From assembly GCF_900100185.1 (NCBI RefSeq), contig NZ_FNEN01000008.1, positions 72,659 through 136,658 on the forward strand: a stretch of DNA of 64,000 bases, read 5' to 3'. The position numbers were made by a program, and so were the translations under genes. Below the pieces are notes generated by a model that saw nothing but the letters and a program-made list of their open reading frames with translations, did not search any database and was not told where the DNA came from. Position 1 is the first letter of the stretch. Every line of letters starts with the position of its first letter. Of this stretch, positions 26,418 through 34,700 are shown piece after piece. The DNA comes from Natribacillus halophilus (lineage in GTDB: Bacteria; Bacillota; Bacilli; Bacillales; Marinococcaceae).

Positions 26418-27974
26418 ATGAAAAGTAGCTCAAGCAACAAACGCTCGATTCTTAATAGTAAAATCTTTTTTCCTTCTTTGATCATCATTGGGATCGTCAG
26501 TGCACTTTTTGCCCTTTATACCGATGAATCGATGGCATTATTGGACAATATCTTTAATACGATTGTGGATTCTTTCAAATGGGGTTACATATGGTACGCC
26601 ATTTTCCTCGTTGTAGCCGGTTTTTACTTGTCTTTTTCCAAATATGGCAAGGTCGTTTTGGGAGAACCGGGAGAGCAGCCAAGATTTACTTTGTTTGAAT
26701 ATGCCTCCCTTCTCATTGCCATGGGACTGGGAGCAACGATTATGCGTACGGGGATGGTCCAGTGGACACAAGTCGCCTCCGATCCGCCTTTTGGGCTTGA
26801 AGCGGAGTCAATGGAAGCTTTGCTGGCAGCCAATTCCTATAGTATGTTTTTATGGACGTTCCAGACATTTGCCATCTTCGTCATGATCGCTCCTGCTATG
26901 GGTTACCTTATTCATGTTCGCAAAAAACCGAAAATGCGGATCTCCGAAGCCTGTCGGGTGTTGTTCGGCGATAAATTCACAGACGGTATCGGCGGCATTT
27001 TACTGGATATCCTTTTTATGATCAGTATACTTGCGGGCGCTGCCGTCACGCTAGGCTTAGGGACGCCGATTGTGACTTATAATCTTGCTGAACTATTAAA
27101 TATTGAAGTGACGTTTCCGTTTACATTGGCCGTTACCGTCATTTGGGTGTTGTTATTTTCGATAAGTGCTTACGTCGGTATAGATAAAGGCATCAAACGG
27201 CTAAGTACCCTGAATATGTATCTGGCGGGGATATTTTCGGTCTTTCTCCTTTTGGTTGGGCCCGGGTTATTTATCCTTGATTACTTTACAGACTCTATTC
27301 GTTATCTATTCTCAAATTATCTTGATTTCTCCCTTTATACGCACTCTTTAGATCTGGAGGGAGGCACCCACATTGAGAGTCATACGGTCTTTTGGTTTGC
27401 CTACAATGCGACATGGGCGATGCTGCACGGCGTATTCGCCGCCGTCATCTCCAAAGGCAGAACCATACAGGAAATGATTATGACCTACTTTTTGGCTCCC
27501 GCGGTCATCTCCTGGATAGCCACTGGCCTTCTCGGCGGGCTTGGCGTGCATAGATACCTGACCGGTGATGTTCAGGTCATGGATATTTTACAGGAACAGG
27601 GCGAGGATGCATTGATACCGGCGATCCTCGATACACTGCCGTTCTCAGCGATCATCATTGCTTTGTTTGTCGTCATGGCCACGATATTCATGGTCACCAC
27701 CATGGATTCAACAACCTACACCATCGCGACCTACACAACGACAAGAGACATGAGTAAACAAGCCCCTCCGAGAAATTTGCGCATCGTCGTCGCCATTGTC
27801 ATTACAGTGCTCGCACTCAGCCTCATGAACGTCGGCGGTTTAGAACCATTGGAAGTGCTTTCCGGTATTATGGGCATACCGATTATCGCTATTCAGATTA
27901 TACTCGTTTACGCGGCTAAAAAAATGATGGATCAGGACCGAGCATGGGTCCATAACGTGAGAAAACACGACTAA
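26418..27974 (+). CDS. BCCT-family transporter (divergent)
   Basis: Membrane protein of 518 residues with about twelve helices, of the betaine/carnitine/choline transporter family. The ATG at 26418 follows GGAGG by seven bases; an upstream frame start at 26367 is rejected. The fold-wide segment NATWAMLHGVFAAVISKGRT aligns with the family's helix 8 signature, but the usual glycine-rich GMGIG stretch of helix 4 reads GLGATIMRTGMVQW here. Such changes suggest another quaternary amine substrate or coupling mode. Osmolyte import would suit the apparent salt adaptation. Confidence 0.88.
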   Translation: MKSSSSNKRSILNSKIFFPSLIIIGIVSALFALYTDESMALLDNIFNTIVDSFKWGYIWYAIFLVVAGFYLSFSKYGKVVLGEPGEQPRFTLFEYASLLIAMGLGATIMRTGMVQWTQVASDPPFGLEAESMEALLAANSYSMFLWTFQTFAIFVMIAPAMGYLIHVRKKPKMRISEACRVLFGDKFTDGIGGILLDILFMISILAGAAVTLGLGTPIVTYNLAELLNIEVTFPFTLAVTVIWVLLFSISAYVGIDKGIKRLSTLNMYLAGIFSVFLLLVGPGLFILDYFTDSIRYLFSNYLDFSLYTHSLDLEGGTHIESHTVFWFAYNATWAMLHGVFAAVISKGRTIQEMIMTYFLAPAVISWIATGLLGGLGVHRYLTGDVQVMDILQEQGEDALIPAILDTLPFSAIIIALFVVMATIFMVTTMDSTTYTIATYTTTRDMSKQAPPRNLRIVVAIVITVLALSLMNVGGLEPLEVLSGIMGIPIIAIQIILVYAAKKMMDQDRAWVHNVRKHD

Positions 27975-27985
27975 AAAAAATGTAA

Positions 27986-28016
27986 AAACCCGCATTCAAT
28001 GGCAGGATGCGGGTTT
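27986..28016. terminator. Bidirectional terminator
   Basis: AAACCCGCAT and ATGCGGGTTT form a perfect 10-bp stem around 11 bases. On the plus strand CCTTTCTT follows; on the minus strand a run of eight T follows, so it serves both convergent genes. Confidence 0.85.
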
Positions 28017-28017
28017 C

Positions 28018-28090
28018 CTTTCTTACCCTGCATAAGTGCAACTAAGGCTTATCGCCTTAAAGGCTTGGCGATAAGCCAAGTTTTCTTTAT
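28018..28090 (+). repeat. Interspersed hairpin element, copy 3
   Basis: CTGCATAAGTGCAACTAAGG, then GGCTTATCGCC and GGCGATAAGCC, a perfect 11-bp stem, then AAGTTTTCTTTAT. Its right end overlaps the stop codon of the minus-strand gene at 28087. Confidence 0.8.
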
Positions 28091-29886
28091 CGAAAAAGGT
28101 CCAAAAAGCGTTCCCAAAAGCCTCTTTCTTCCTCTTCTTCATCAGTTGTGGTTTCCGGTTCTTCGCTTTCAATGCTTTCGGTTTCCAGCACGAATTGCAC
28201 AATCTCGACATCCTCATTTTCATCCGATACAAAAGAGGCAGGCTCAAAATCTGACGCATCGTATTCGTCCATCATTTCATCCACTTCTGACTGCATTTCG
28301 CCAGGCAAATCACTGGTCTCTTCCTGCAGTTCCTCGGTTCCGTCCTCGAGCTCACTTGCCCCCTCTTCCATAGCCGTCATTCCTTCATCGAATTCCTGAA
28401 TGCCGGTATCAAGTTCCTCATATGAATCCGCCAATTCACTGACACCATCGGTATATTCCACTAATCCATCATGAAACGCTTCATACTCGGAGGACATGGT
28501 GGATATCCCTTCTTGTAACTCCGCCAGGGCATCCAGTTCGTCCAGCTCATCCATATTTTCCATCGCACTCTCGATTTCGGCAGTCGTCGTTTCTATATTG
28601 TCGGCTGTCTCCCTTGTTGAGCCGGAGATTTGCTCCAATGTCCCCGTCACGGAAGTAAACGCTTCATTAACGGCATCATACGTTTCTTTGGCCTCGCGTG
28701 CAGCGGCATACGTTTCGACTAATTGATCTACCGCTTCCGGGTCCGCATCGCTTTCATATAACGACTCTATCTGTTCTTCACTGACATCATCGTCCGGAAT
28801 CCCCGTCATGGCTTCATCGAGTTGACCATAGGCTTCATCATAATTCTCTTTCAGTTCATCCAAACCGTCCGCGGCCTCATGTAAGCCATCTGCCAGTTCA
28901 CCAATCCCTTGCGGCAAAGCTTCAAGCTCGCTAACATCCGGCATGTCGGGTCCTTCCTGAACAGATTCGCTCACATCCTGCAAAGCATCGCGAATCTCTC
29001 GAGAGCCAGCAACCAGTTCCTCGGAAGATTGATCAAGTTCATCAATTCCGGCTTGATATTCACTGGAACCCTCGTTTAACTCTTCTGCCCCTGTATTAAG
29101 GTCGGAAATGCCGTTATTCAATGCGCTGACGCCATCATTCACTTCACTTATGGCATCGGAGAGGGACTGCATGTCTTCTTCCATGCCACCCAAATCAGGG
29201 TCATCCAACGGCATCGATGCCGGCGAGGCCGAAATGTCAATCGGGTCCATCTCTAAATCGGTGACATTAGCAGAGACTATAAATTCTTCTTCTTGTTCCG
29301 GCATGCCGGTAAACGTAATGAGTTGATTTTGACCTTCGGTTGCTTTCGTTCCTTCAGGCGCCTGAATATCAGCAAAAATTGAAGGATCCAGTGTCAGCGA
29401 TATTTGCAACATATAATTTTCGAAAAACAACGGATCAACATTCTCATTGGCGGAAGTGGCTATTTGAATTTCAAGGGAGCCGTCTTCCCCGGCTAAATCA
29501 TCCGGGGCGACTTCTTCTCCGTCCAATAAATAAGTGACGTTAATATCCCAGGGGAGCTCCTCGTCGTCCATTTCCCCTTGGTAATAAAATTCGCCTTCTT
29601 CAGCTTGAAAATGAACGGTGTCCTCGGCCCGTTCCATGTCAGCTAAATTCGTTAAATTCCGGATGCCGACGTAATCGCCGTGATCCACGAATTCACCGGC
29701 TTCTGTAACATGGAAAGTGTTCACCACATACATACCCTGCAGTGTGCCATCCGTCTCCAAGTTCCCATATACAGTTTCATCCTTGGAGGAATATTCGCCG
29801 GAATCTTCATTGGATGAAGCGGTGGTTGCAGGCAATGCGGCAAACATGAGAAAGGCACCCACCATAACGAATTTTAGAGCTCGCAC
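28087..29886 (-). CDS. Secreted heptad-repeat protein, YhgE-like partner of MMPL
   Basis: Acidic 599-residue protein with an N-terminal signal sequence (FVMVGAFLMFAALPATTA) and a long helical region of XXXLXXG-type heptads (EVNDGVSALNNGISDLNTG and similar, about 240-560). It lacks the C-terminal membrane helices of full YhgE/Pip proteins. The GTG at 29886 follows AAAGGGGGG by seven bases and is chosen over 29934. It starts one base after the MMPL stop, so the two are coupled. Probably an extracytoplasmic accessory of the transporter; function unproven. Confidence 0.8.
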   Translation of the reverse strand: MRALKFVMVGAFLMFAALPATTASSNEDSGEYSSKDETVYGNLETDGTLQGMYVVNTFHVTEAGEFVDHGDYVGIRNLTNLADMERAEDTVHFQAEEGEFYYQGEMDDEELPWDINVTYLLDGEEVAPDDLAGEDGSLEIQIATSANENVDPLFFENYMLQISLTLDPSIFADIQAPEGTKATEGQNQLITFTGMPEQEEEFIVSANVTDLEMDPIDISASPASMPLDDPDLGGMEEDMQSLSDAISEVNDGVSALNNGISDLNTGAEELNEGSSEYQAGIDELDQSSEELVAGSREIRDALQDVSESVQEGPDMPDVSELEALPQGIGELADGLHEAADGLDELKENYDEAYGQLDEAMTGIPDDDVSEEQIESLYESDADPEAVDQLVETYAAAREAKETYDAVNEAFTSVTGTLEQISGSTRETADNIETTTAEIESAMENMDELDELDALAELQEGISTMSSEYEAFHDGLVEYTDGVSELADSYEELDTGIQEFDEGMTAMEEGASELEDGTEELQEETSDLPGEMQSEVDEMMDEYDASDFEPASFVSDENEDVEIVQFVLETESIESEEPETTTDEEEEERGFWERFLDLFR

Positions 29887-29887
29887 A

Positions 29888-31891
29888 TCATTTCCCCCCT
29901 TTATAGAATTTCGGTTTCCACGTTGTTTTTTCAATCACTCGGTCAAGCATAAGCAGCAAGCCCGGCAGTAAGAGAACGACCATAAGAAACGCGAGTAACG
30001 CCCCTCTTCCCAACAAAAGCCCGATGGATGCAACGATGGGGTCTGTTGATGTTACCCAGAGGATAAAACCGACGCTGGCCAAGATGGCCGCAGACACGGA
30101 AATCGGGAAAATCTTTTCATTTAGACTTTTCTTAATCGCGTCCATCGCACTCATTTCTTTTCGATTTTCATTATAGTTTTCCGTTAATAATATCCCGTAA
30201 TCGACCGTTGCGGCCAGTTGAATCGTACTGATAATCAAATACCCTATATAGACGAGGGAGGAACCGGTAAAGTAGGGAATCGCCAAATTGATCCATACCG
30301 ACGCCTGAATCGTCAAAAGCAGGACGACGGGAAAAGAGATCGACCGGAACGTAATGAGCAGGATAGTCCCGATCACGATGATCGTCAAAGTATTCACAAG
30401 CGTATTATCTTGCTCGACGATATCTTTCATATCATAGAGGGTGGCACTTTCCCCGGTTAGATGATATTTATCACCATAATAGTCAGAAGCGATCCCCCTC
30501 ACTTCTTCCACAAAAGCAAATGCCTCGTCTCCTTCCGTATCGGTAGACGTGTTTAAAATCAGCTGGCTGTAATCATCGGAAAAGAACTGTTCAGTTTCCG
30601 ATTCGTCAAGATATTCGGGCGGTATGGCTGCCCCGACAGTGGTGACGTAGGAAATGATGCTGTCGACCACGTCGTAGTTATCAAGTTCCTCCACAAACGC
30701 TTCTTCCCGCGCGAGATCTCCAGTGGGTACCAACAAGACAACAGGTGTAAACTGACCGAACGCTTCTTCAATTTCCTCGGCATCACTCCCGGCTCGTGAA
30801 TCTTCCGGGTGATCTCCCATCCCGTAAATGAAATCGGTCTGACTCTGCGCCAGAAAAGCAGGAACAATCAAGAGCATTACGACGATAAGTGCGGGAATGC
30901 GTAATTTCAGAAGCTTTTGCCCGAATTGCGGACGGCTCGGCAGTAACGGTTTATGTTCTGTCTTATCAATCCATTTGTAAAACATTAACGTCAAAGCGGG
31001 GAGAAATATGATGACACTGATAAAACTGAAAAAGATCCCCTTGACAAGATTAAAACCCAGATCTGCGCCAATTTCAAAATCCATAAATATGAGCGCCATA
31101 AAACCGAAAAACGTCGTCGCCGCACATGCAGTAATGGCCGGAAACGATTCTTTCATCGCAAGCTGCATGGCTTTCGTTGGATCCTCTGTTTCTTTTCGAT
31201 AGTTAGAAAAGCTATGGAGCAGGAATATCGCGTAATCGAGTGACACGGCAAGCTGCAGAAGCGGAGCCACCGCCTGGGTAATAAAGGAAATGTCGCCGAT
31301 AAATATGTTCGTACCCAGATTGATCAACACGGAGACGCCGATGGCTGTCAGGTAAAAGACAGGTTCGATCCATGACCGTGTGGCCAGGGTTAGAATCACG
31401 ATAATCACGGGGATAAGAATAGCCGCGGCAAACATCGCTTCCTGCCCGGTCATCTCCTGTGATACCGCCGTATCCAGGGCATCACCTTCCATAGCGTTTT
31501 CTTCGCCGATCAGTTCGTAGATGGTCTCTGTTGTATCCACTTCTTCCCCTTCCTCAATATGGAAGGAAAAGAGCGCATGATCGTCCTGATAATACGTGTT
31601 GACAGTATCCTCGTCCGCCATCTCGATGGGTGTCGCCATATCCATTGCATCGTCAAGCCACATGACGTCAGTTACCCCATCAATCGCTTCCAGGTCCTCT
31701 TTATAGGTTAGTGCTTCCTGAATGCTTACGTCTTTAATCATCACGCGTGTATTGGTCACTTCTTCGTCAAATGCTTCATCCATGACGTCCATCGCTTCCA
31801 TAGACGGGGCGTCATCCGGCAGATAATCCATCATATCATGGTTGATCGGGACGGCAAACTGCACAACCGCGCTGATGAGAGCAAGGGCCAT
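29888..31891 (-). CDS. MMPL/RND-family transporter
   Basis: Membrane exporter with the duplicated RND layout: helix 1, a large extracellular loop, five helices, then the same again. The proton-relay Asp-Tyr pairs of MmpL-type pumps are visible in LAVSLDYAIFLLHS (first half) and ATVDYGILLTENY (second half). The first ATG at 31891 falls inside helix 1; in-frame codons extend upstream through KHRKSIVITF to a CTG at 31948 seven bases after GAGAGG, which is probably the true start. Likely lipid or hydrophobic-compound export, regulated by the divergent TetR gene. Confidence 0.9.
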   Translation of the reverse strand: MALALISAVVQFAVPINHDMMDYLPDDAPSMEAMDVMDEAFDEEVTNTRVMIKDVSIQEALTYKEDLEAIDGVTDVMWLDDAMDMATPIEMADEDTVNTYYQDDHALFSFHIEEGEEVDTTETIYELIGEENAMEGDALDTAVSQEMTGQEAMFAAAILIPVIIVILTLATRSWIEPVFYLTAIGVSVLINLGTNIFIGDISFITQAVAPLLQLAVSLDYAIFLLHSFSNYRKETEDPTKAMQLAMKESFPAITACAATTFFGFMALIFMDFEIGADLGFNLVKGIFFSFISVIIFLPALTLMFYKWIDKTEHKPLLPSRPQFGQKLLKLRIPALIVVMLLIVPAFLAQSQTDFIYGMGDHPEDSRAGSDAEEIEEAFGQFTPVVLLVPTGDLAREEAFVEELDNYDVVDSIISYVTTVGAAIPPEYLDESETEQFFSDDYSQLILNTSTDTEGDEAFAFVEEVRGIASDYYGDKYHLTGESATLYDMKDIVEQDNTLVNTLTIIVIGTILLITFRSISFPVVLLLTIQASVWINLAIPYFTGSSLVYIGYLIISTIQLAATVDYGILLTENYNENRKEMSAMDAIKKSLNEKIFPISVSAAILASVGFILWVTSTDPIVASIGLLLGRGALLAFLMVVLLLPGLLLMLDRVIEKTTWKPKFYKGGK

Positions 31892-31988
31892 AAAGGTGAT
31901 GACAATCGATTTTCTATGTTTTAAAACGCTTGCTCGATAATCAATCAGTGTTCATCCTCTCTTGCATCATCCATCCAAACACGCTAAT

Positions 31989-32034
31989 ATTATATAAGAC
32001 ACTGTGTTGGATTTACAACAAACAGTTTTATAAT
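31989..32034. promoter_or_regulatory. Divergent promoters with shared palindrome
   Basis: On the minus strand TTGTAA and TATAAT (18-bp spacer, -10 at 31989-31994) drive the MMPL operon. On the plus strand TTGGAT and TATAAT (16-bp spacer, -10 at 32029-32034) drive the TetR gene. Both -35 elements overlap the inverted repeat TGTTG-N6-CAACA at 32005-32020, a likely operator for the TetR protein. Confidence 0.55.
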
Positions 32035-32102
32035 ATACGTATACAAACCAACATATGATTAAAAAGTGTTGGCTACCTTCGCAAAGAGAGTGTGACGAAT
32101 TG

Positions 32103-32666
32103 GTGAACGAAAAACTCGACCGCCGAAAGAAATATACGCGTATGGTCCTCAAGGAGAGCTTAATGAGTCTGTTAAAAACGAAACAGCTCTCAGCCATCAC
32201 GGTCAAAGAAATCTGTGAACACGCCGATATCAACCGCTCCACTTTCTACGCCCACTACACCGATCCCTTTGATTTGCTGGAGCAAATAGAGGAGGAAATA
32301 ATCGCCGATGTAAACGCCTATTTAAGTCAATACAATTTCAGCCAGGAAGAGGAATCACTGCAAATGACCGAGAGGCTGCTGGCGTATATCGCCTCCAAGT
32401 ACGACATCTGCCAGACGCTTCTCAATGAAAATAGCGACCATTCCTTTGAGCGAAGAGTCATGGAAGTCGCGCGGACATTCCTAGTCAAAAGCTGGACGGA
32501 AAACAACAAAATGGACCCGGACATTTCCGAATACGCCAGCACATTTCTTATCGGCGGGAGCATTAACATCATCAAACAATGGCTGGCGAATGATATGGAC
32601 CAGTCACCCGAGCAAATCGCCCGGCTCATTAACAGCGTTGAAATCTGCTCAAAGCACAACGATTAA
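32103..32666 (+). CDS. TetR/AcrR-family regulator
   Basis: Regulator of about 188 residues. The helix-turn-helix is ITVKEICEHADINRSTFYAH, and the C-terminal part fits TetR proteins that control MMPL or YhgE exporters. The GTG at 32103 is proposed from protein alignment (NEKLDRRKKYTR); an ATG at 32055 has no ribosome binding site. It is divergent from the MMPL operon and shares its promoter region, so it is the probable repressor. Confidence 0.82.
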   Translation: MNEKLDRRKKYTRMVLKESLMSLLKTKQLSAITVKEICEHADINRSTFYAHYTDPFDLLEQIEEEIIADVNAYLSQYNFSQEEESLQMTERLLAYIASKYDICQTLLNENSDHSFERRVMEVARTFLVKSWTENNKMDPDISEYASTFLIGGSINIIKQWLANDMDQSPEQIARLINSVEICSKHND

Positions 32667-32672
32667 ATTTCC

Positions 32673-32855
32673 TCACATCAACAGTAATAAACTCACCGCC
32701 ATCACGGCCATTCCCAATACAAATCCGTAGATTGAAGAATGTTCCCGGTTATAAGCCTTGGCGGCAGGAATCAGGCTATCAAGAGAGATAAAGAGCATAA
32801 TGCCGGCAACAGACGCGAAAACAACCCCGAATAATACATCATTTAAAAAAAAGCA
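32673..32855 (-). pseudogene. 3' remnant of a ZIP-family metal transporter
   Basis: The minus strand reads [34 protein letters not shown] and [19 protein letters not shown] then stop, the last two helices of a ZupT/GufA-like zinc transporter. The rest of the gene is missing: it is cut where the IS200/IS605-type right end begins at about 32856. Confidence 0.7.
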
Positions 32856-33010
32856 GTGAACCTCTCCACCTAAATCAAAGATTTTGATGGAGCTTCCCTT
32901 TTCATAGACGATGGCTTTGTTCTATGTGAACCAAGTCTTACATCATCTCCCAGGGCTTTGTTTTATAGTGCTCGGACAGGACCTTGCCCTACAGTCGAAA
33001 TAATTTATTT
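32856..33010 (-). ncRNA. Right-end / omega-RNA region of an IS200/IS605-type element
   Basis: The 150 bp after the tnpB stop end in GAAGCTCC, an AT-rich loop, GGTGGAGAGGTTCAC. A closing hairpin followed by GGTTCAC is the usual end of the TnpB guide-RNA scaffold and of the element's right end. Sequence past 32856 would be the guide and belongs to the ZIP remnant. TnpB is truncated, so the RNA is probably inert unless another TnpB uses it. Confidence 0.5.
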
Positions 33011-33180
33011 ATTCAGTTGGACACAAACCCAGAAGATCCAGTCCAACTTTTTCAATATTGATGGCCGCATTATGGTCGCGATCTAAAACGGTCCTACATG
33101 ACTTGCATACATGCGTGCGAACGGACAAAGCCTTTTTCACACGCTTCCCGCAGCTGGAACAGTCTTGACTCGTATATCGT
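33009..33180 (-). pseudogene. tnpB: TnpB C-terminal fragment
   Basis: About 57 residues remain: the zinc ribbon (CSSCG and CKSC) and the last RuvC motif DRDHNAAINI, ending GLDLLGLCPTE. The 5' part of this RNA-guided nuclease gene is gone; an unrelated nuclease remnant begins at 33181 on the other strand. Confidence 0.85.
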
Positions 33181-33880
33181 ATGAACGCCACTCCTCTTGA
33201 GATCTCCTTACTTGATTACCATGATGTCATGATTCGCAGAGAGTGGAGAGATATAGATGTAGTGGCTGTGTCTGAAATGAATCGGTTTGTCATAGTTATC
33301 GAGAATAAAGTCTGGAGTACAGAATCAAATCATCAGTTACGTAAATATCGCAAGAGTATCCAAGAAGAGTTCCCTCATTACCGCCCACTCTTTATTTTTT
33401 TAACACCGGATGGGGCTTCCCCTAGTGACGAAGAGAATTGGCTAAGCTTTGATTACGACCATCTCATTGACATTATAGAAAAAGGGATGATCGTAAACGA
33501 AGAAAACTTAAGCCAGCGTATAAAACTATTCTTAGAGCAATACATAACAACGGTCAGGAGGTATATTGTGGACGATAGAGGGAATGGGTGGACTTCTTCC
33601 AAGCGCATCTTGTTATTCGAGTTTCAAAACAAAAACAATAAATTAACTCTGTATTTAAAAATTGGTCCAGGAGACCCAGCATTGAGGCAAAATCTCTAAG
33701 CTTTCCATTCAATACCCAACAATCTATACACGAGAATTCCTTCCCAAAAATTTTGAAGAAGAAAGCGACTATGAGAATATTTTTAAAACGATTAAAACCA
33801 AATTTTCCGCTTTTATGACCCATGATCTTGCCCCTATTCAGCAAACCTTGATGGATAACAAAGAACACCTTGATGAGTAA
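33181..33880 (+). pseudogene. PD-(D/E)XK nuclease-like gene, truncated and frameshifted
   Basis: The frame opens against the TnpB breakpoint without a true start and encodes RDIDVVAVSEMNRFVIVIEN followed by K, a PD-(D/E)XK core (Asp ... Glu-X-Lys). It stops at 33699, but the reading resumes one base out of frame (KLSIQYPTIYTREFLPKNF onwards) to a stop at 33878-33880. So it is both 5'-truncated and frameshifted. Related intact proteins occur in restriction and phage-defence settings, but none is here. Confidence 0.7.
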
Positions 33881-33893
33881 TGAACAAGACATC

Positions 33894-33934
33894 GACCTGC
33901 AAAAGAATCGCCAGCGCGAACTCTTTTGCAGGTC
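33894..33934. terminator. Strong hairpin after the nuclease remnant
   Basis: GACCTGCAAAAGA and TCTTTTGCAGGTC form a perfect 13-bp stem around a 15-base loop. T-runs after it are poor in both directions. Confidence 0.5.
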
Positions 33935-33958
33935 TTAGGTTCCGTCATCCATCAATAA

Positions 33959-34240
33959 TTAAAAAGGCAAATCCTCATCCGGGATGTGCTGATCTCCCTT
34001 CTTTTTACGATCCTGTGAGTAATTAGAGTTCTCATTCGAGAGTTGCCTCCCGAACTTTTCCTCATATAATTCACGAACCCATACCTTCACAGGTGCTTTC
34101 CACTGTTGTGAAGGCGAAGGGATGTTTTTCAACAAGCTTTTCGGTGTCATCCCCAGTTCCTTCGCCATTTGTATGTCAGCTTGATTCAGACGGCATCGTT
34201 TTTTGGCTTCTGCCCAAGTGGCATTCTTTTTCTTTCCCAT
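33959..34240 (-). CDS. Small protein with SSB-like C-terminal tip
   Basis: Not assigned to a named family. The 93-residue product is basic and helical at the start (GKKKNATWAEAKKRCRLNQ), with a possible helix-turn-helix in ADIQMAKELGMTPKSLLKN, then WKAPVKVWVRELYEEKFG, a polar linker and the ending IPDEDLPF. That ending resembles the acidic DDDIPF tip by which single-stranded DNA-binding protein recruits partners. The ATG at 34240 is preferred to 34249 because GAGAGG is ten bases upstream. It stands alone among gene remnants. Confidence 0.6.
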   Translation of the reverse strand: MGKKKNATWAEAKKRCRLNQADIQMAKELGMTPKSLLKNIPSPSQQWKAPVKVWVRELYEEKFGRQLSNENSNYSQDRKKKGDQHIPDEDLPF

Positions 34241-34551
34241 TGGTTTCATTCCTCTCTATCCCGATGATCCATCGACTTTAAAAGTGCATTGAACGATTCA
34301 CTCATGATCGGTAAATTGTACATTTTATCCTCTTAAAAATGTATAAGGAACGTCAAAGTCCATGGCCAATTTAACCAGGTTGATTAATTCCGGCGGCCGG
34401 GCTGGACAGACTTTCACTAAGAATTATCTCGTTTTCTTAAACAATAACGACTTTAAGCAGCCGCGAGATTATCAATGGCGTATGCACGGAGATGTGAAGA
34501 AACCGGTAATTTCCCCTCAGCAAATTCAAACCCTTTGCTTCCCGTATCAGG

Positions 34552-34658
34552 CTTTCAATCGGATCATCCCGTAAGCCAGTCATTTTTGATTTCAGCAAGT
34601 GGCTCCAAGGTAAAAAGTGATCGTCAAACCCTAAAAGGCGAACTTGAATATCATCGAG
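34552..34658 (+). pseudogene. Fragment of a C45-type hydrolase gene
   Basis: The segment reads RKPVIFDFSKWLQGKK then stop, and past a one-base shift continues as IVK and GELEYH. It matches the C-terminus of the intact gene ending at 42554 (RRPVVFDFAKWLQGDK) in protein and DNA. The rest of the 34250-34700 gap shows no other recognisable gene. Confidence 0.7.
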
Positions 34659-34700
34659 AAATCGATGTATTTTAACCGAATTTCTGTTAGAGTAAACGGT

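Noticed and set aside
33181-33699. An intact 172-residue nuclease gene
   Set aside because: It has no true start or ribosome binding site, abuts the TnpB breakpoint, and its natural continuation is in another frame.
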